Below, piece by piece: positions 1-9,178 of a stretch of 64,000 nucleotides of DNA. Position 1 is the first letter of the stretch; each line of letters starts with the position of its first letter. The notes below the pieces were generated by a model. It saw nothing but the letters and a program-made list of their open reading frames with translations, made no database searches and was not told where the DNA came from. The translations under genes were made by a program, and so were the position numbers. The DNA lies in the NCBI RefSeq assembly GCF_001469895.1, contig NZ_LOPY01000039.1:225305-289304 (forward strand), written 5' to 3'. This stretch comes from Pseudoalteromonas sp. XI10 (GTDB taxonomy: Bacteria > Pseudomonadota > Gammaproteobacteria > Enterobacterales > Alteromonadaceae).

Positions 1-1248
1 AGTGAAGTTACCACCTGTCATATCATCAAGTGATAATTTACCGTCACGACCTTTAAGCGCTAGCTCACGGATACCTTTTTCGATTTCAGCAACTGATAGC
101 TTGTCACAGTCTTTAAGAACTGGAGTAACAAGACCACGTGGTGTAGAAACCGCGATGCTGATGTCGAAGTAGTTGTGATAAACAATATCATCACCGTCAA
201 TAGACGCATTTACTTCAGGGAAACGCTTAAGTGCTTCAGTAACTGCTTTCACGTAGAAAGACATGAAACCTAAACGGATACCGTGACGCTTTTCGAATAC
301 TTCTTGGTACTGCTTACGAAGGTCCATGATTGGCTTCATGTTAACTTCGTTGAAAGTCGTTAACATTGCAGTTGAGTTTTTCGCTTCAAGAAGACGATTA
401 GCGATTGTTTTACGTAAACGAGTCATAGGAACACGTTTTTGTGTACGGTCACCCATAGGTGCTGCTGGCGCTGCTGCTTCTGCTTTAGGAGCTGCTGCCG
501 GTGCTTTTAAGAATGTATCAACATCTTCTTTAGTTACACGGCCGTTTTTGCCAGTACCTTTGATTTTTGATGCATCAAGACCTTTCTCAGCGATTAAACG
601 ACGAACTGACGGCGTTAATACGTCAGAGCTGTCATTTGATTCGCTTGCTGGTGCTGCTTCAGCTTTAGGAGCTGCTGCTGCCGGTGCTGCACCCGCTTTA
701 ACTGTACCAATTACTTGCTCACCAAGTACTGTTTCGCCTTCAGCGTGAATGTGCTCACCCATGATACCGTCTTCTTGAGCAACAACTTCAAGAACAACTT
801 TATCAGTTTCGATGTCAACAAGGTTTTGGTCGCGAGTTACCGCTTCACCTGGTTGAACGTGCCAAGTAGCAATTGTCGCGTCTGCGACTGATTCTGGAAG
901 TACAGGTACTTTAATGTCCACTTCTTTACCTTCTGATGCTGGTGCTGATTGCGCCGCTGGCGCGTCTTCTGATTTAGCTGGTGCAGAGTCGTCACTTGCT
1001 GGTGCAGCATCTGCATCACCAAGTAATGCAATTACTTGTTCGCCAAGTACCGTTGCACCTTCTTCTTGTGAAATTTCAGTGATTACACCGTCATTTGGTG
1101 CAACAACTTCTAAAACAACTTTATCTGTTTCGATATCTACTAAGTTTTGGTCACGGCTTACTTTGTCGCCAACACTTACGTGCCAAGTTGCAACTGTAGC
1201 ATCAGCAACCGACTCAGGAAGTACAGGAACTTTAATTTCTGTGCTCAT
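1..1248 (-). CDS. sucB: 2-oxoglutarate dehydrogenase E2 (dihydrolipoyl succinyltransferase), 3' end cut by window, two lipoyl domains
   Basis: E2 core of the 2-oxoglutarate dehydrogenase complex; it transfers succinyl from E1-bound intermediate to CoA on lipoyl arms. 416 residues are visible. Two near-identical lipoyl domains occupy about residues 2-77 and 111-185, each with the DIETDK lipoylation motif (K43 and K150), joined by an Ala/Pro/Ser/Asp linker. A peripheral subunit-binding domain follows (about 211-247) and the catalytic domain begins near 270. The window ends at the conserved DDMTGGNF segment, so roughly the last 90 residues, including the catalytic His, are missing. The E. coli enzyme has one lipoyl domain, so the duplication is notable. 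The start ATG lies 3 nt after the sucA stop, with an AAGGA Shine-Dalgarno overlapping the sucA end; it belongs to the sdh-suc operon. Confidence 0.95.
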   Translation of the reverse strand, partial: MSTEIKVPVLPESVADATVATWHVSVGDKVSRDQNLVDIETDKVVLEVVAPNDGVITEISQEEGATVLGEQVIALLGDADAAPASDDSAPAKSEDAPAAQSAPASEGKEVDIKVPVLPESVADATIATWHVQPGEAVTRDQNLVDIETDKVVLEVVAQEDGIMGEHIHAEGETVLGEQVIGTVKAGAAPAAAAPKAEAAPASESNDSSDVLTPSVRRLIAEKGLDASKIKGTGKNGRVTKEDVDTFLKAPAAAPKAEAAAPAAPMGDRTQKRVPMTRLRKTIANRLLEAKNSTAMLTTFNEVNMKPIMDLRKQYQEVFEKRHGIRLGFMSFYVKAVTEALKRFPEVNASIDGDDIVYHNYFDISIAVSTPRGLVTPVLKDCDKLSVAEIEKGIRELALKGRDGKLSLDDMTGGNFT

Positions 1249-1251
1249 TGC

Positions 1252-4071
1252 TTATCCTTTCTTTTCAATAGTAAGCGCATCTGCAATTAGCGCTTGTTGT
1301 TCTTTATTATGCACTGACATGTAACCACACGCTGGTGATGCTGATGCTTTACGACCTGCGTAAGTTAATTTAGCACCGGCTGGGATTGCGTCAACAAAGT
1401 GGTGTTGAGAACAATACCATGCACCTTGGTTTTGTGGCTCTTCTTGACACCAAACAAAATCTTTAACGTGTTGGTAACGCTGCATGATTGTATCCATCTC
1501 AGCGTGTGGGAATGGATATAATTGTTCTACACGAACAATAGCAATGTTATTTAATTCTTGCTTACGACGCTCTTGTAGAAGTTCGTAGTAAACTTTACCG
1601 CTACAGAATACAACGCGTTCTACTTTATCTGCTGCAATATCATCGATTTCATCGATCATATTGTGGAACACACCTTCAGATAACTCTTCAAGTGAAGATG
1701 TTGCCAACGGGTGACGAAGTAGCGACTTAGGCGTCATAACAATCAATGGACGACGAAGTGGGCGTACAGATTGACGACGAAGCATTGCATAAACTTGCGC
1801 AGGTGTTGAAGGAACACATACTTGCATGTTGTGATCAGCACACAACTGTAAGAAACGCTCTAAACGTGCCGAGCTATGCTCAGGACCTTGACCTTCATAA
1901 CCATGTGGAAGTAAACATGTAAGACCACATAAACGGCCCCACTTCTGCTCACCTGAACTTAAGAATTGGTCAAATACAACTTGTGCACCGTTAGCGAAGT
2001 CACCAAATTGTGCTTCCCACATTACAAGTGACGTAGGTTCAGCTGTTGCGTAACCATATTCAAACGCAAGTACTGCTTCTTCAGACAGAACTGAGTCATA
2101 CACTTCAAATGCACCTTGCTTTTCGCTGATATTTTGCAGCGGCAAGTATGTTGATGCGTCAGTTTGGTTATGAACAACAGCATGGCGGTGGAAGAATGTA
2201 CCACGACCTGAATCTTGACCTGTTAAACGGATATCAGTACCCGCATCAACAAGAGTTGCATAAGCAAGTGTTTCAGCCATACCCCAATCAAGTGGTTTTT
2301 CACCTGTTGCCATTAGCTTACGGTCGTCGTAGATTTTCTTAACGCGCGACTGTGCTTTGTGGCTTTCTGGGAAGCTTGCTACTTTTTCGCCAAGCTCTTT
2401 TAACTTCTCAACCGATACTGTTGCATCGTACTCAACATCCCAATCATGACCAACAAACTTAGCCCAATCAGAAGAGTGCGATGTTTCTAGTTGAATTTCT
2501 TCAACAACACAGTTGCCTTTGTCTAAACCGTTACGGTAATCATCAGCAAGAGCTTTTACTTCATTTTCTGAGAATGAACCTTCAGCAACTAATTGATCTG
2601 CATAAATTAGACGAGGTACTGGATGCTTTTTGATTTTTTGGTACATAAGTGGTTGAGTCGCGTTCGGCTCATCCGCTTCGTTATGACCATGACGGCGATA
2701 ACATACTAAATCAATCACTACATCACGTTTAAACTGGTTTCTGAAATCAAGTGCGATTTGAGTAACAAATGCAACCGCTTCAGGATCGTCAGAGTTAACG
2801 TGGAAAATTGGTGCCTGAACCATTTTCGCAATATCAGTACAGTATGGTGTAGAACGTACATCAGACTGTTTAGACGTTGTGAAACCAACTTGGTTATTTA
2901 CAACGATACGGATACTACCACCACAACTAAATGCATTAGTTTGCGATAAGTTAAATGTTTCTTGTACAACACCTTGACCTGCGATTGCAGAGTCACCGTG
3001 AATAGTAATTGGTAATGCTTTAATACCTGACTTATCACCTAGACGGTCTAAACGAGCACGTACCGAACCCATAACCACTGGGTTAACGATTTCTAAGTGA
3101 GACGGGTTAAATGCAAGTGCCATGTGCACGTTGCCACCGTTAGTTGCAAAGTCAGATGAATAACCCATGTGATATTTAACATCACCTGAGCCTAATGTGT
3201 CTTTGTGTTTACCAGCGAACTCATCGAATAATTCTGATGGGTTTTTACCTAAGACGTTCACTAGTACGTTCAAGCGACCGCGGTGAGCCATACCAATAAC
3301 AGCTTCTTTTTGTCCGCTTTCACCTGCACGATGAATTAGTTCTTTAAGCATTGGTACTAACGCATCACCACCTTCAAGTGAGAAACGTTTTGCACCAGGG
3401 AACTTAGCCCCTAAATATTTTTCAAGGCCATCTGCAGCTGTTAATCCTTTAAGGATACGTAGCTTTTCTTCTTTAGAGAACGTTGGACGTGATTGCACTG
3501 ATTCTAAACGTTGTTGTAACCAACGTTTTTCTTCAGTTGAAGTGATGTGCATATACTCAGCACCTACCGACCCACAATAAGTCGTTTTGAGTGCTTGATA
3601 TAGCTCACCTAATGGCATGGTTTCGCGACCGACAGCAAACGAACCCACATTGAATTCACGGTCAAAATCAGCTTCAGATAAATCGTGGTACTCTAATTCT
3701 AGATCACGAACACGTTCGCGTTGCCAAATACCTAATGGATCTAGGTTGGCATTTTGGTGACCACGGAAACGGAAAGCATTAATAAGTTGTAGCACCTTGA
3801 CCTGTTTAGGATCGCCAGAGCCACCCTCTGCTACCACTACTTCTCTATGCTTGTTTTTAGCAAGCTGTGCAAATTGTGAACGAACTTCTGAATGTTTAAC
3901 GTCAACATCCACACCATCAACTTTTGGTAATTGTTCGAACACTTCTCGCCATTCTTCTGGCACAGAAGTCGCATCATCTAAGTACGCTTCATAAAGCTCT
4001 TCTACGTAAGCAACGTTACCGCCGTTTAAGTGAGAAGATTCTAGCCATGCCTTCATCACACCTTCGTGCAT
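1252..4071 (-). CDS. sucA: 2-oxoglutarate dehydrogenase E1 component
   Basis: Thiamine-diphosphate-dependent E1 of the 2-oxoglutarate dehydrogenase complex; it decarboxylates 2-oxoglutarate and succinylates the lipoyl arms of SucB. 939 residues, close to the 933 of E. coli. The N-terminal segment (SSHLNGGNVAYVEELYEAYL) is the E2-binding arm typical of E1o; AHRGRLNVLVNVLGK and the GHNEADEP segment are conserved active-site and cofactor regions. The start at 4071 gives MHEGVMKAW; an internal ATG five codons later is the only close alternative. It sits between sdhB (84 bp upstream, gap containing a terminator-like hairpin) and sucB (3 bp downstream), the same order as in E. coli. Confidence 0.97.
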   Translation of the reverse strand: MHEGVMKAWLESSHLNGGNVAYVEELYEAYLDDATSVPEEWREVFEQLPKVDGVDVDVKHSEVRSQFAQLAKNKHREVVVAEGGSGDPKQVKVLQLINAFRFRGHQNANLDPLGIWQRERVRDLELEYHDLSEADFDREFNVGSFAVGRETMPLGELYQALKTTYCGSVGAEYMHITSTEEKRWLQQRLESVQSRPTFSKEEKLRILKGLTAADGLEKYLGAKFPGAKRFSLEGGDALVPMLKELIHRAGESGQKEAVIGMAHRGRLNVLVNVLGKNPSELFDEFAGKHKDTLGSGDVKYHMGYSSDFATNGGNVHMALAFNPSHLEIVNPVVMGSVRARLDRLGDKSGIKALPITIHGDSAIAGQGVVQETFNLSQTNAFSCGGSIRIVVNNQVGFTTSKQSDVRSTPYCTDIAKMVQAPIFHVNSDDPEAVAFVTQIALDFRNQFKRDVVIDLVCYRRHGHNEADEPNATQPLMYQKIKKHPVPRLIYADQLVAEGSFSENEVKALADDYRNGLDKGNCVVEEIQLETSHSSDWAKFVGHDWDVEYDATVSVEKLKELGEKVASFPESHKAQSRVKKIYDDRKLMATGEKPLDWGMAETLAYATLVDAGTDIRLTGQDSGRGTFFHRHAVVHNQTDASTYLPLQNISEKQGAFEVYDSVLSEEAVLAFEYGYATAEPTSLVMWEAQFGDFANGAQVVFDQFLSSGEQKWGRLCGLTCLLPHGYEGQGPEHSSARLERFLQLCADHNMQVCVPSTPAQVYAMLRRQSVRPLRRPLIVMTPKSLLRHPLATSSLEELSEGVFHNMIDEIDDIAADKVERVVFCSGKVYYELLQERRKQELNNIAIVRVEQLYPFPHAEMDTIMQRYQHVKDFVWCQEEPQNQGAWYCSQHHFVDAIPAGAKLTYAGRKASASPACGYMSVHNKEQQALIADALTIEKKG

Positions 4072-4110
4072 TTATAAGCCCTTTTCTTTAGCGCAGAAAT
4101 TAATTGTTGT

Positions 4111-4142
4111 AAAAACAAGGTGGTTAATCACTTAACCACCTT
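4111..4142 (-). terminator. Terminator-like hairpin between sdhB and sucA
   Basis: Perfect inverted repeat with 11-bp arms AAGGTGGTTAA / TTAACCACCTT (4117-4127 and 4132-4142) and a 4-nt loop. Read on the minus strand it is followed by TTGTTTTT. It lies just downstream of the sdhB stop, inside what is otherwise a continuous sdhCDAB-sucAB transcription unit, so it may act as a partial terminator or as an mRNA 3'-end stabiliser rather than ending all transcription. Confidence 0.7.
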
Positions 4143-4155
4143 ACATATTCAAGCT

Positions 4156-4872
4156 TTAAACAGCGCGGTTTAAAAGCATTGATTTGATTTGTCCAATTGC
4201 TTTGGTCGGGTTAAGACCTTTTGGACACACGCTAACACAGTTCATGATACTGTGACAACGGAACACGCTGAACGCATCGTCAAGGTCAGCAAGACGCTCT
4301 TCAGTAGCTGTATCGCGGCTATCAGCCAAGAAACGATACGCATGAAGAAGACCCGCAGGACCGATGAACTTGTCTGGATTCCACCAGAACGAAGGACACG
4401 ATGTTGAACAACATGCACATAAGATACACTCATATAAGCCATCTAACTTATCACGTTCTTCGATTGACTGAAGACGCTCACCCGCCGCAGGCGTGTCGTT
4501 GATTAGGTAAGGCTTAACTTTTTCGTATTGAGTGTAGAACTGACTCATGTCAATAACAAGGTCACGTACCACAGGTAAACCTGGTAAAGGACGAATTACG
4601 ATTTTACCTTTGCCACCTTTAAGTAGCGTTGATAAAGGAGTAATACACGCTAAACCGTTTTTACCATTCATGTTGATACCGTCTGAACCACACACACCTT
4701 CACGGCATGAACGACGGAATGATAATGTTGGATCTTGCTCTTTTAATTGCATAAGCGCATCCAATACCATCATATCTTGGCCTTCTTGCGTCTCTAGCGT
4801 GAAGTCCTGCATACGTGGTGCATTATCAACATCTGGATTGTAACGATAAACCGATAATTGTACTTGTGCCAT
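4156..4872 (-). CDS. sdhB: Succinate dehydrogenase iron-sulfur subunit
   Basis: Electron-transfer subunit of complex II; passes electrons from the SdhA flavin to quinone through three Fe-S clusters. 238 residues as in E. coli. The [2Fe-2S] ligands are C56, C61, D64 and C76 (CREGVCGSD...C); the C-terminal ferredoxin-like part carries CILCACCSTSCP (from C149) and CHSIMNCVSVCPKG for the [4Fe-4S] and [3Fe-4S] clusters. The start was set at the ATG giving MAQVQLSVYRYNP, preceded by AGGAG; a longer frame reading 15 codons upstream would run into the sdhA end and has no homology. Ten nt separate it from sdhA. Confidence 0.97.
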   Translation of the reverse strand: MAQVQLSVYRYNPDVDNAPRMQDFTLETQEGQDMMVLDALMQLKEQDPTLSFRRSCREGVCGSDGINMNGKNGLACITPLSTLLKGGKGKIVIRPLPGLPVVRDLVIDMSQFYTQYEKVKPYLINDTPAAGERLQSIEERDKLDGLYECILCACCSTSCPSFWWNPDKFIGPAGLLHAYRFLADSRDTATEERLADLDDAFSVFRCHSIMNCVSVCPKGLNPTKAIGQIKSMLLNRAV

Positions 4873-4882
4873 CGTCTCGCTC

Positions 4883-6655
4883 CTAATATGTACGTGCTTT
4901 AGGTGGGAAAGCTTCACGCAGTTTCGGCGCGTAGTTTACTTCACGTTTTGTCATTTCATCTGTAACTGGGTTATAGATAGAGTGACATAGCCAGTTATCG
5001 TCATCACGATCTGGGAAGTCAAAACGAGAGTGTGCACCACGGCTTTCTGTACGGAAGTTTGCAGCTACTGCTGTTGAGTATGCTGTTTCCATCAAGTTAT
5101 CAAGCTCTAGACATTCGATACGTGCAGTGTTGAATTCAGTTGACTTGTCGTCAAGACGAGCGTACTGAAGACGTTCACGAATTTCTTTAAGCTCTTTAAG
5201 ACCGGTTGCCATTGCATCACCTTCACGGAATACCGAGAAGTTAAGTTGCATACACATTTGAAGGTCTTTCTTGATTTGTACTGGGTCTTCACCTTGGCCA
5301 GCTTTAGAGCTTTCCCAACGGTTAAAGCGTGCAAGTGATGCTTCAAGGTCTGATTCAGACGCATCTTTACCTGCTTCAACACCGTTAAGGTACTTACCTA
5401 AGAAGTTACCAGCAGCGCGGCCGAATACAACTAAGTCAAGTAGCGAGTTACCACCTAGGCGGTTAGCACCGTGTACAGATACACAAGCAATCTCACCAAC
5501 AGCGAATAAACCTTCAACTACTTTCTCTTGGCCGTTTGCATCAATTTGTAATGCTTGACCATTTACGTTAGTTGGAACACCACCCATCATGTAGTGACAT
5601 GTTGGGATAACTGGAATTGGTTCTTTAGCTGGATCAACGTGTGCGAACGTTTTCGCAAGGTCACATACGCCTGGAAGACGTAGGTTAAGCGTTTCTTCAC
5701 CTAAGTGGTCAAGCTTAAGCTTGATGTGAGGACCATAAGGACCTTCACAGCCACGACCCTCACGGATCTCAGTCATCATTGAACGAGCAACAACGTCACG
5801 AGACGCTAAGTCTTTTGCATTTGGTGCGTAACGCTCCATGAAGCGTTCGCCGTCTTTGTTCAGAAGGTAACCACCTTCACCACGACAACCTTCAGTCACA
5901 AGTACACCGGCACCGGCGATACCTGTTGGGTGGAACTGCCACATTTCCATATCTTGCATTGCAACACCAGCACGTGTAGCCATACCAACACCGTCACCAG
6001 TATTGATGTGTGCATTCGTTGTCGATGCGTAGATACGGCCTGCACCACCTGTTGCTAAAACAACAGCTTTTGACTTGAAGTAAACAACTTCGCCAGACTC
6101 GATGTCGATTGCTGTACAACCAACAACGTTACCGTCGCTGTTTTTAACTAAATCTAGTGCGTACCACTCAGAAAATACGTTAGTTTTGTTCTTAACGTTC
6201 TGTTGGTATAAACAGTGTAATAGCGCGTGACCAGTACGGTCAGCAGCTGCTGCAGTACGTGCAGCCTGTTCACCACCAAAGTTTTTCGACTGGCCGCCGA
6301 AAGGACGTTGGTAAACACGGCCATTTTCAAAACGAGAAAATGGTAAACCCATGTTTTCTAATTCAGTAATAGCTTCTGGGCCTGTTTTACACATATATTC
6401 GATAGCGTCTTGGTCACCGATGAAATCGGAACCTTTAACAGTATCGTACATGTGCCATTCCCAGTTATCTTCATGTGAGTTACCCAGAGCAACCGTAATA
6501 CCACCCTGTGCTGACACAGTGTGAGAACGTGTAGGGAAAACTTTTGAGATAAGCGCACAGGTTTTGCCTGATTCAGTGATAGCTAGTGCTGCGCGCATAC
6601 CCGCACCACCGGCACCAATCACTACAGCGTCAAATTCACGAACAGAATAATTCAC
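4883..6655 (-). CDS. sdhA: Succinate dehydrogenase flavoprotein subunit
   Basis: Oxidises succinate to fumarate with covalently bound FAD. 590 residues (E. coli 588). The N-terminal dinucleotide-binding motif is [14 protein letters not shown]; the His of SHTVSAQGG is the covalent FAD site; the catalytic Arg region is [10 protein letters not shown]; the C-terminus has the conserved DDDNWLCHS and PPKARTY. The sdhD stop ends immediately before the sdhA start, so the two are tightly coupled. Part of sdhCDAB. Confidence 0.98.
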   Translation of the reverse strand: MNYSVREFDAVVIGAGGAGMRAALAITESGKTCALISKVFPTRSHTVSAQGGITVALGNSHEDNWEWHMYDTVKGSDFIGDQDAIEYMCKTGPEAITELENMGLPFSRFENGRVYQRPFGGQSKNFGGEQAARTAAAADRTGHALLHCLYQQNVKNKTNVFSEWYALDLVKNSDGNVVGCTAIDIESGEVVYFKSKAVVLATGGAGRIYASTTNAHINTGDGVGMATRAGVAMQDMEMWQFHPTGIAGAGVLVTEGCRGEGGYLLNKDGERFMERYAPNAKDLASRDVVARSMMTEIREGRGCEGPYGPHIKLKLDHLGEETLNLRLPGVCDLAKTFAHVDPAKEPIPVIPTCHYMMGGVPTNVNGQALQIDANGQEKVVEGLFAVGEIACVSVHGANRLGGNSLLDLVVFGRAAGNFLGKYLNGVEAGKDASESDLEASLARFNRWESSKAGQGEDPVQIKKDLQMCMQLNFSVFREGDAMATGLKELKEIRERLQYARLDDKSTEFNTARIECLELDNLMETAYSTAVAANFRTESRGAHSRFDFPDRDDDNWLCHSIYNPVTDEMTKREVNYAPKLREAFPPKARTY

Positions 6656-7003
6656 TTAAACACCCCATAAAACGATTAGACCAATTGCTACGTAAGCAAC
6701 AGCCATAAGGTTTAATACAAAGCCTAAAACAGCACGTAATTTAGCGCATTTAACATAGTCAGTAAGAACTTGCCAAAGGCCGATACGGGTGTGAACCATG
6801 ATGCAAACTAGGGTAATTAAGGTAAACCCTTTCATTGCTAGGTTAGAGAATAGGCCTTGCCAGGCTTCGAAAGTGACTTCTGGCGTACATAAAAAATAGC
6901 CGATAATAAAAATCGCGTAAGCGCTGATTATTAATGCTGTTGCACGTAGTGATACGAAATCTTGTACACCATCACGTTTAAGAGTTGCTTGATTTAAAAC
7001 CAT
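6656..7003 (-). CDS. sdhD: Succinate dehydrogenase membrane anchor subunit
   Basis: Three-helix anchor of complex II that helps bind heme b and ubiquinone. The ATG at 7003 (MVLNQATLKRDGVQDF) is chosen: AGGAG lies 7 nt upstream, inside sdhC, and this start puts the heme ligand His at 71 and the quinone-site Asp/Tyr at 82/83, the numbering of the E. coli protein. A GTG two codons earlier is possible but sits almost on top of the ribosome binding site. Overlaps the sdhC end by 10 nt, which suggests translational coupling. 115 residues, hydrophobic segments near 20-40, 58-78 and 90-113. Confidence 0.94.
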   Translation of the reverse strand: MVLNQATLKRDGVQDFVSLRATALIISAYAIFIIGYFLCTPEVTFEAWQGLFSNLAMKGFTLITLVCIMVHTRIGLWQVLTDYVKCAKLRAVLGFVLNLMAVAYVAIGLIVLWGV

Positions 7004-7371
7004 ATCCACACTCCTGCTAGAATTGCAGCTACAACACCTAAAGCTAATGCAACTTTAGCGCTGAAGTTACCTGATTCAAGTTCTTCCCAGTGACCCATGT
7101 CCATAATGATATGACGGATACCACCGATTAAGTGATACGCCAATACAGAAATGGTGCCCCATGCTATGAATTTGGCAATGAATCCGCTGAACAGACCCTT
7201 GACGAATTCAAAACCTTCTGCAGAAGAAAGAGACTCAGACCAAGCCCAAATGACAAACGTTAAAGCAAAAAATAATGCAACACCGGTGACGCGGTGAAAA
7301 ATTGATGCTTTAGCCGTTGCCGGCATAGATATAGTTGTTAGATCTAGATTTACAGGTCTTTGCTTTTTCAC
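6994..7371 (-). CDS. sdhC: Succinate dehydrogenase cytochrome b556 subunit
   Basis: Membrane anchor that supplies the other heme b ligand and part of the quinone site. 125 residues, beginning KKQRPVNLDL like the E. coli protein minus five N-terminal residues. The heme ligand is His80 in LAYHLIGGIRH (E. coli His84); SxxHRxxG (SIFHRVTG) is the quinone-site signature. The start codon is GTG at 7369-7371, and an in-frame stop upstream leaves no ATG alternative. The ribosome binding site is weak. First gene of the sdhCDAB-sucAB unit, reading away from gltA. Confidence 0.95.
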   Translation of the reverse strand: MKKQRPVNLDLTTISMPATAKASIFHRVTGVALFFALTFVIWAWSESLSSAEGFEFVKGLFSGFIAKFIAWGTISVLAYHLIGGIRHIIMDMGHWEELESGNFSAKVALALGVVAAILAGVWIWF

Positions 7372-7780
7372 AGTTACTTGCCCATCTTGCCCACTAAGGA
7401 GCTCATCTACTTGTTTTTCTAAAACCCATCAAAATGAATTTCGATGGAACTATCTAAGTAAACCGTGTTGATACACAAAAAGTTCACACTTATGCAAAAC
7501 TCAAATGTAAAAATAAAGTTTACCTACAGACAATACGGTATAAAACCTTGGATAGTATATATAGCCAAAGGTCTTTTTACAATTCTTGTTTAGTAAGAGA
7601 CGTTTGCGAATTAGCCAATAGTATAATATTTAATCCTGGCAGAATATTTATTATCCATTTGTGCATAATGTTTATAAAAATTGACTTTATACCCCTCTTT
7701 CACGTTAAAATGAAAAGAATGTGCTTAAACAGATTCAGAACATAACAATCAGAGTTGTTATCTTAATAGGAGATAAATAG
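7372..7780. other. Divergent regulatory region between sdhC and gltA
   Basis: 409-bp non-coding gap, the only one above 300 bp in the window. It must hold promoters for both the sdh-suc operon (leftward) and gltA (rightward). It is very AT-rich, has no long inverted repeat, and the short open frames in it have no credible start or homology. A gltA promoter candidate is listed separately. On the minus strand, TTGTCT near 7532 followed about 18 nt later by TACATT is a weak sdh promoter candidate. In E. coli this region is bound by CRP and ArcA; I could not identify a clean full CRP palindrome here. Confidence 0.7.
7681..7711 (+). promoter_or_regulatory. Candidate gltA promoter
   Basis: TTGACT at 7681-7686 and TAAAAT at 7706-7711 with a 19-nt spacer (18 if TTAAAA is taken). 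It lies about 70 bp upstream of the gltA start. The -35 element is good; the spacing is slightly long, so this is only a candidate. Confidence 0.4.
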
Positions 7781-9067
7781 ATGGCGGATAAGAAAGCCAC
7801 GGTCCATATTGATGGTCTTGATCCAATCGAACTTCCAATTTACCAAGGCACTGCTGGCCAAGACGTAATCGACGTACGTACGTTAGGTTCACACGGTCAC
7901 TTCACTTACGACCCAGGTTTCATGTCGACCGGTTCTTGTGAATCTTCAATCACTTACATCGATGGCGGCAAAGGTGTTTTATTACACCGTGGTTACCCAA
8001 TCGAGCAATTAGCTGATGAATCAAACTACATCGAGCTTTGCTACTTACTATTAAACGGCGAATTACCGACTAAAGAACAATACGAAGCGTTTGCTCAAGA
8101 AATCACGCACAACACAATGCTTGATACTAAAATCGCAAACTTCTTCCAAGGTTTCCGCTTTGACGCTCACCCAATGGCAATGCTGTGTGGTGTTGTAGGT
8201 GCTCTTTCTTCTTTCTACCACGAAGATTTAGACATCACTGACGCAACACAACGTAAAACAAGCGCAATCAAGCTAGTTGCTAAATTACCAACTATCGCTG
8301 CGATGGCTTACAAATACAATGTAGGTCAACCGTTTGTTTACCCGCGTAACGACTTAAGCTTCGCTGAAAACTTCTTACACATGATGTTCTCAGTACCAGC
8401 TGAAGAATACAAAGTAAGCCCTGTTCTTGCTAAAGCAATGGACAAAATCTTCATGCTTCACGCTGACCACGAGCAAAACGCATCAACGTCAACTGTTCGT
8501 CTAGCTGGTTCTTCAGGTGCTAACCCTTACGCGTGTATCGCGGCTGGTATCGCATCTCTATGGGGCCCTGCGCACGGTGGTGCTAACGAAGCATGTCTTA
8601 ACATGTTAGAAGAAATCGGCTCTGTTGACCGTATCGACGAGTACGTTGCTAAAGCGAAAGATAAGTCTGATCCTTTCCGTCTTATGGGCTTTGGTCACCG
8701 TGTATACAAAAACTTCGACCCACGTGCGACAGTAATGCGTCAAACATGTCACGAAGTACTTGAAGAGCTAAATATTCAAGATCCACTTCTTGATATCGCT
8801 ATGAAGCTTGAGCAAATTGCTCTAGAAGACCCATACTTCGTTGAGAAGAAACTTTACCCTAACGTAGATTTCTACTCAGGTATCATCTTAAAAGCAATCG
8901 GTATTCCAACAAGCATGTTCACTGTAATCTTTGCAATGTCACGTACTGTTGGTTGGATCTCTCACTGGGATGAGATGCTTTCTCAACCTGGTCACAAGAT
9001 CAGCCGTCCTCGTCAGTTATACACTGGTGAAACTTCACGCGATTACGTACCAACAGACAAGCGTTAA
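7781..9067 (+). CDS. gltA: Type II citrate synthase
   Basis: Condenses oxaloacetate with acetyl-CoA to citrate, the entry step of the TCA cycle. 428 residues, as in the hexameric NADH-sensitive gammaproteobacterial enzymes. Catalytic residues are visible: His265 in GPAHGGANE, His306 in MGFGHRVYK and Asp363 in DFYSGIIL. The ATG follows AGGAG with 8 nt spacing. It is divergent from sdhC and has its own strong terminator, so it is a single-gene unit. Confidence 0.98.
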   Translation: MADKKATVHIDGLDPIELPIYQGTAGQDVIDVRTLGSHGHFTYDPGFMSTGSCESSITYIDGGKGVLLHRGYPIEQLADESNYIELCYLLLNGELPTKEQYEAFAQEITHNTMLDTKIANFFQGFRFDAHPMAMLCGVVGALSSFYHEDLDITDATQRKTSAIKLVAKLPTIAAMAYKYNVGQPFVYPRNDLSFAENFLHMMFSVPAEEYKVSPVLAKAMDKIFMLHADHEQNASTSTVRLAGSSGANPYACIAAGIASLWGPAHGGANEACLNMLEEIGSVDRIDEYVAKAKDKSDPFRLMGFGHRVYKNFDPRATVMRQTCHEVLEELNIQDPLLDIAMKLEQIALEDPYFVEKKLYPNVDFYSGIILKAIGIPTSMFTVIFAMSRTVGWISHWDEMLSQPGHKISRPRQLYTGETSRDYVPTDKR

Positions 9068-9082
9068 TACGAATTTGCGTTT

Positions 9083-9109
9083 AAAAAAGGCCGCTATGCG
9101 GCCTTTTTT
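9083..9109 (+). terminator. gltA terminator
   Basis: GC-rich stem GGCCGC / GCGGCC (9089-9094, 9098-9103) with a 3-nt loop, flanked by A6 and T6 that extend the stem and give the U-tract. It sits 15 bp after the gltA stop. Confidence 0.93.
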
Positions 9110-9178
9110 GTTGCTCTGCACTTGTCTATTTGTGCAAAGTAATTAAAATCGTCGCATTCTTGTAGCTTAAGGCCTTCC

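Noticed and set aside
326..1324. Long Ala/Ser-rich frames opposite sucB and sucA
   Set aside because: They are antisense shadows of the Ala/Pro linkers and lipoyl domains of sucB.
7548..7745. A 65-codon frame in the sdhC-gltA gap
   Set aside because: No ribosome binding site, biased toward random composition, and it covers the gltA promoter candidate.
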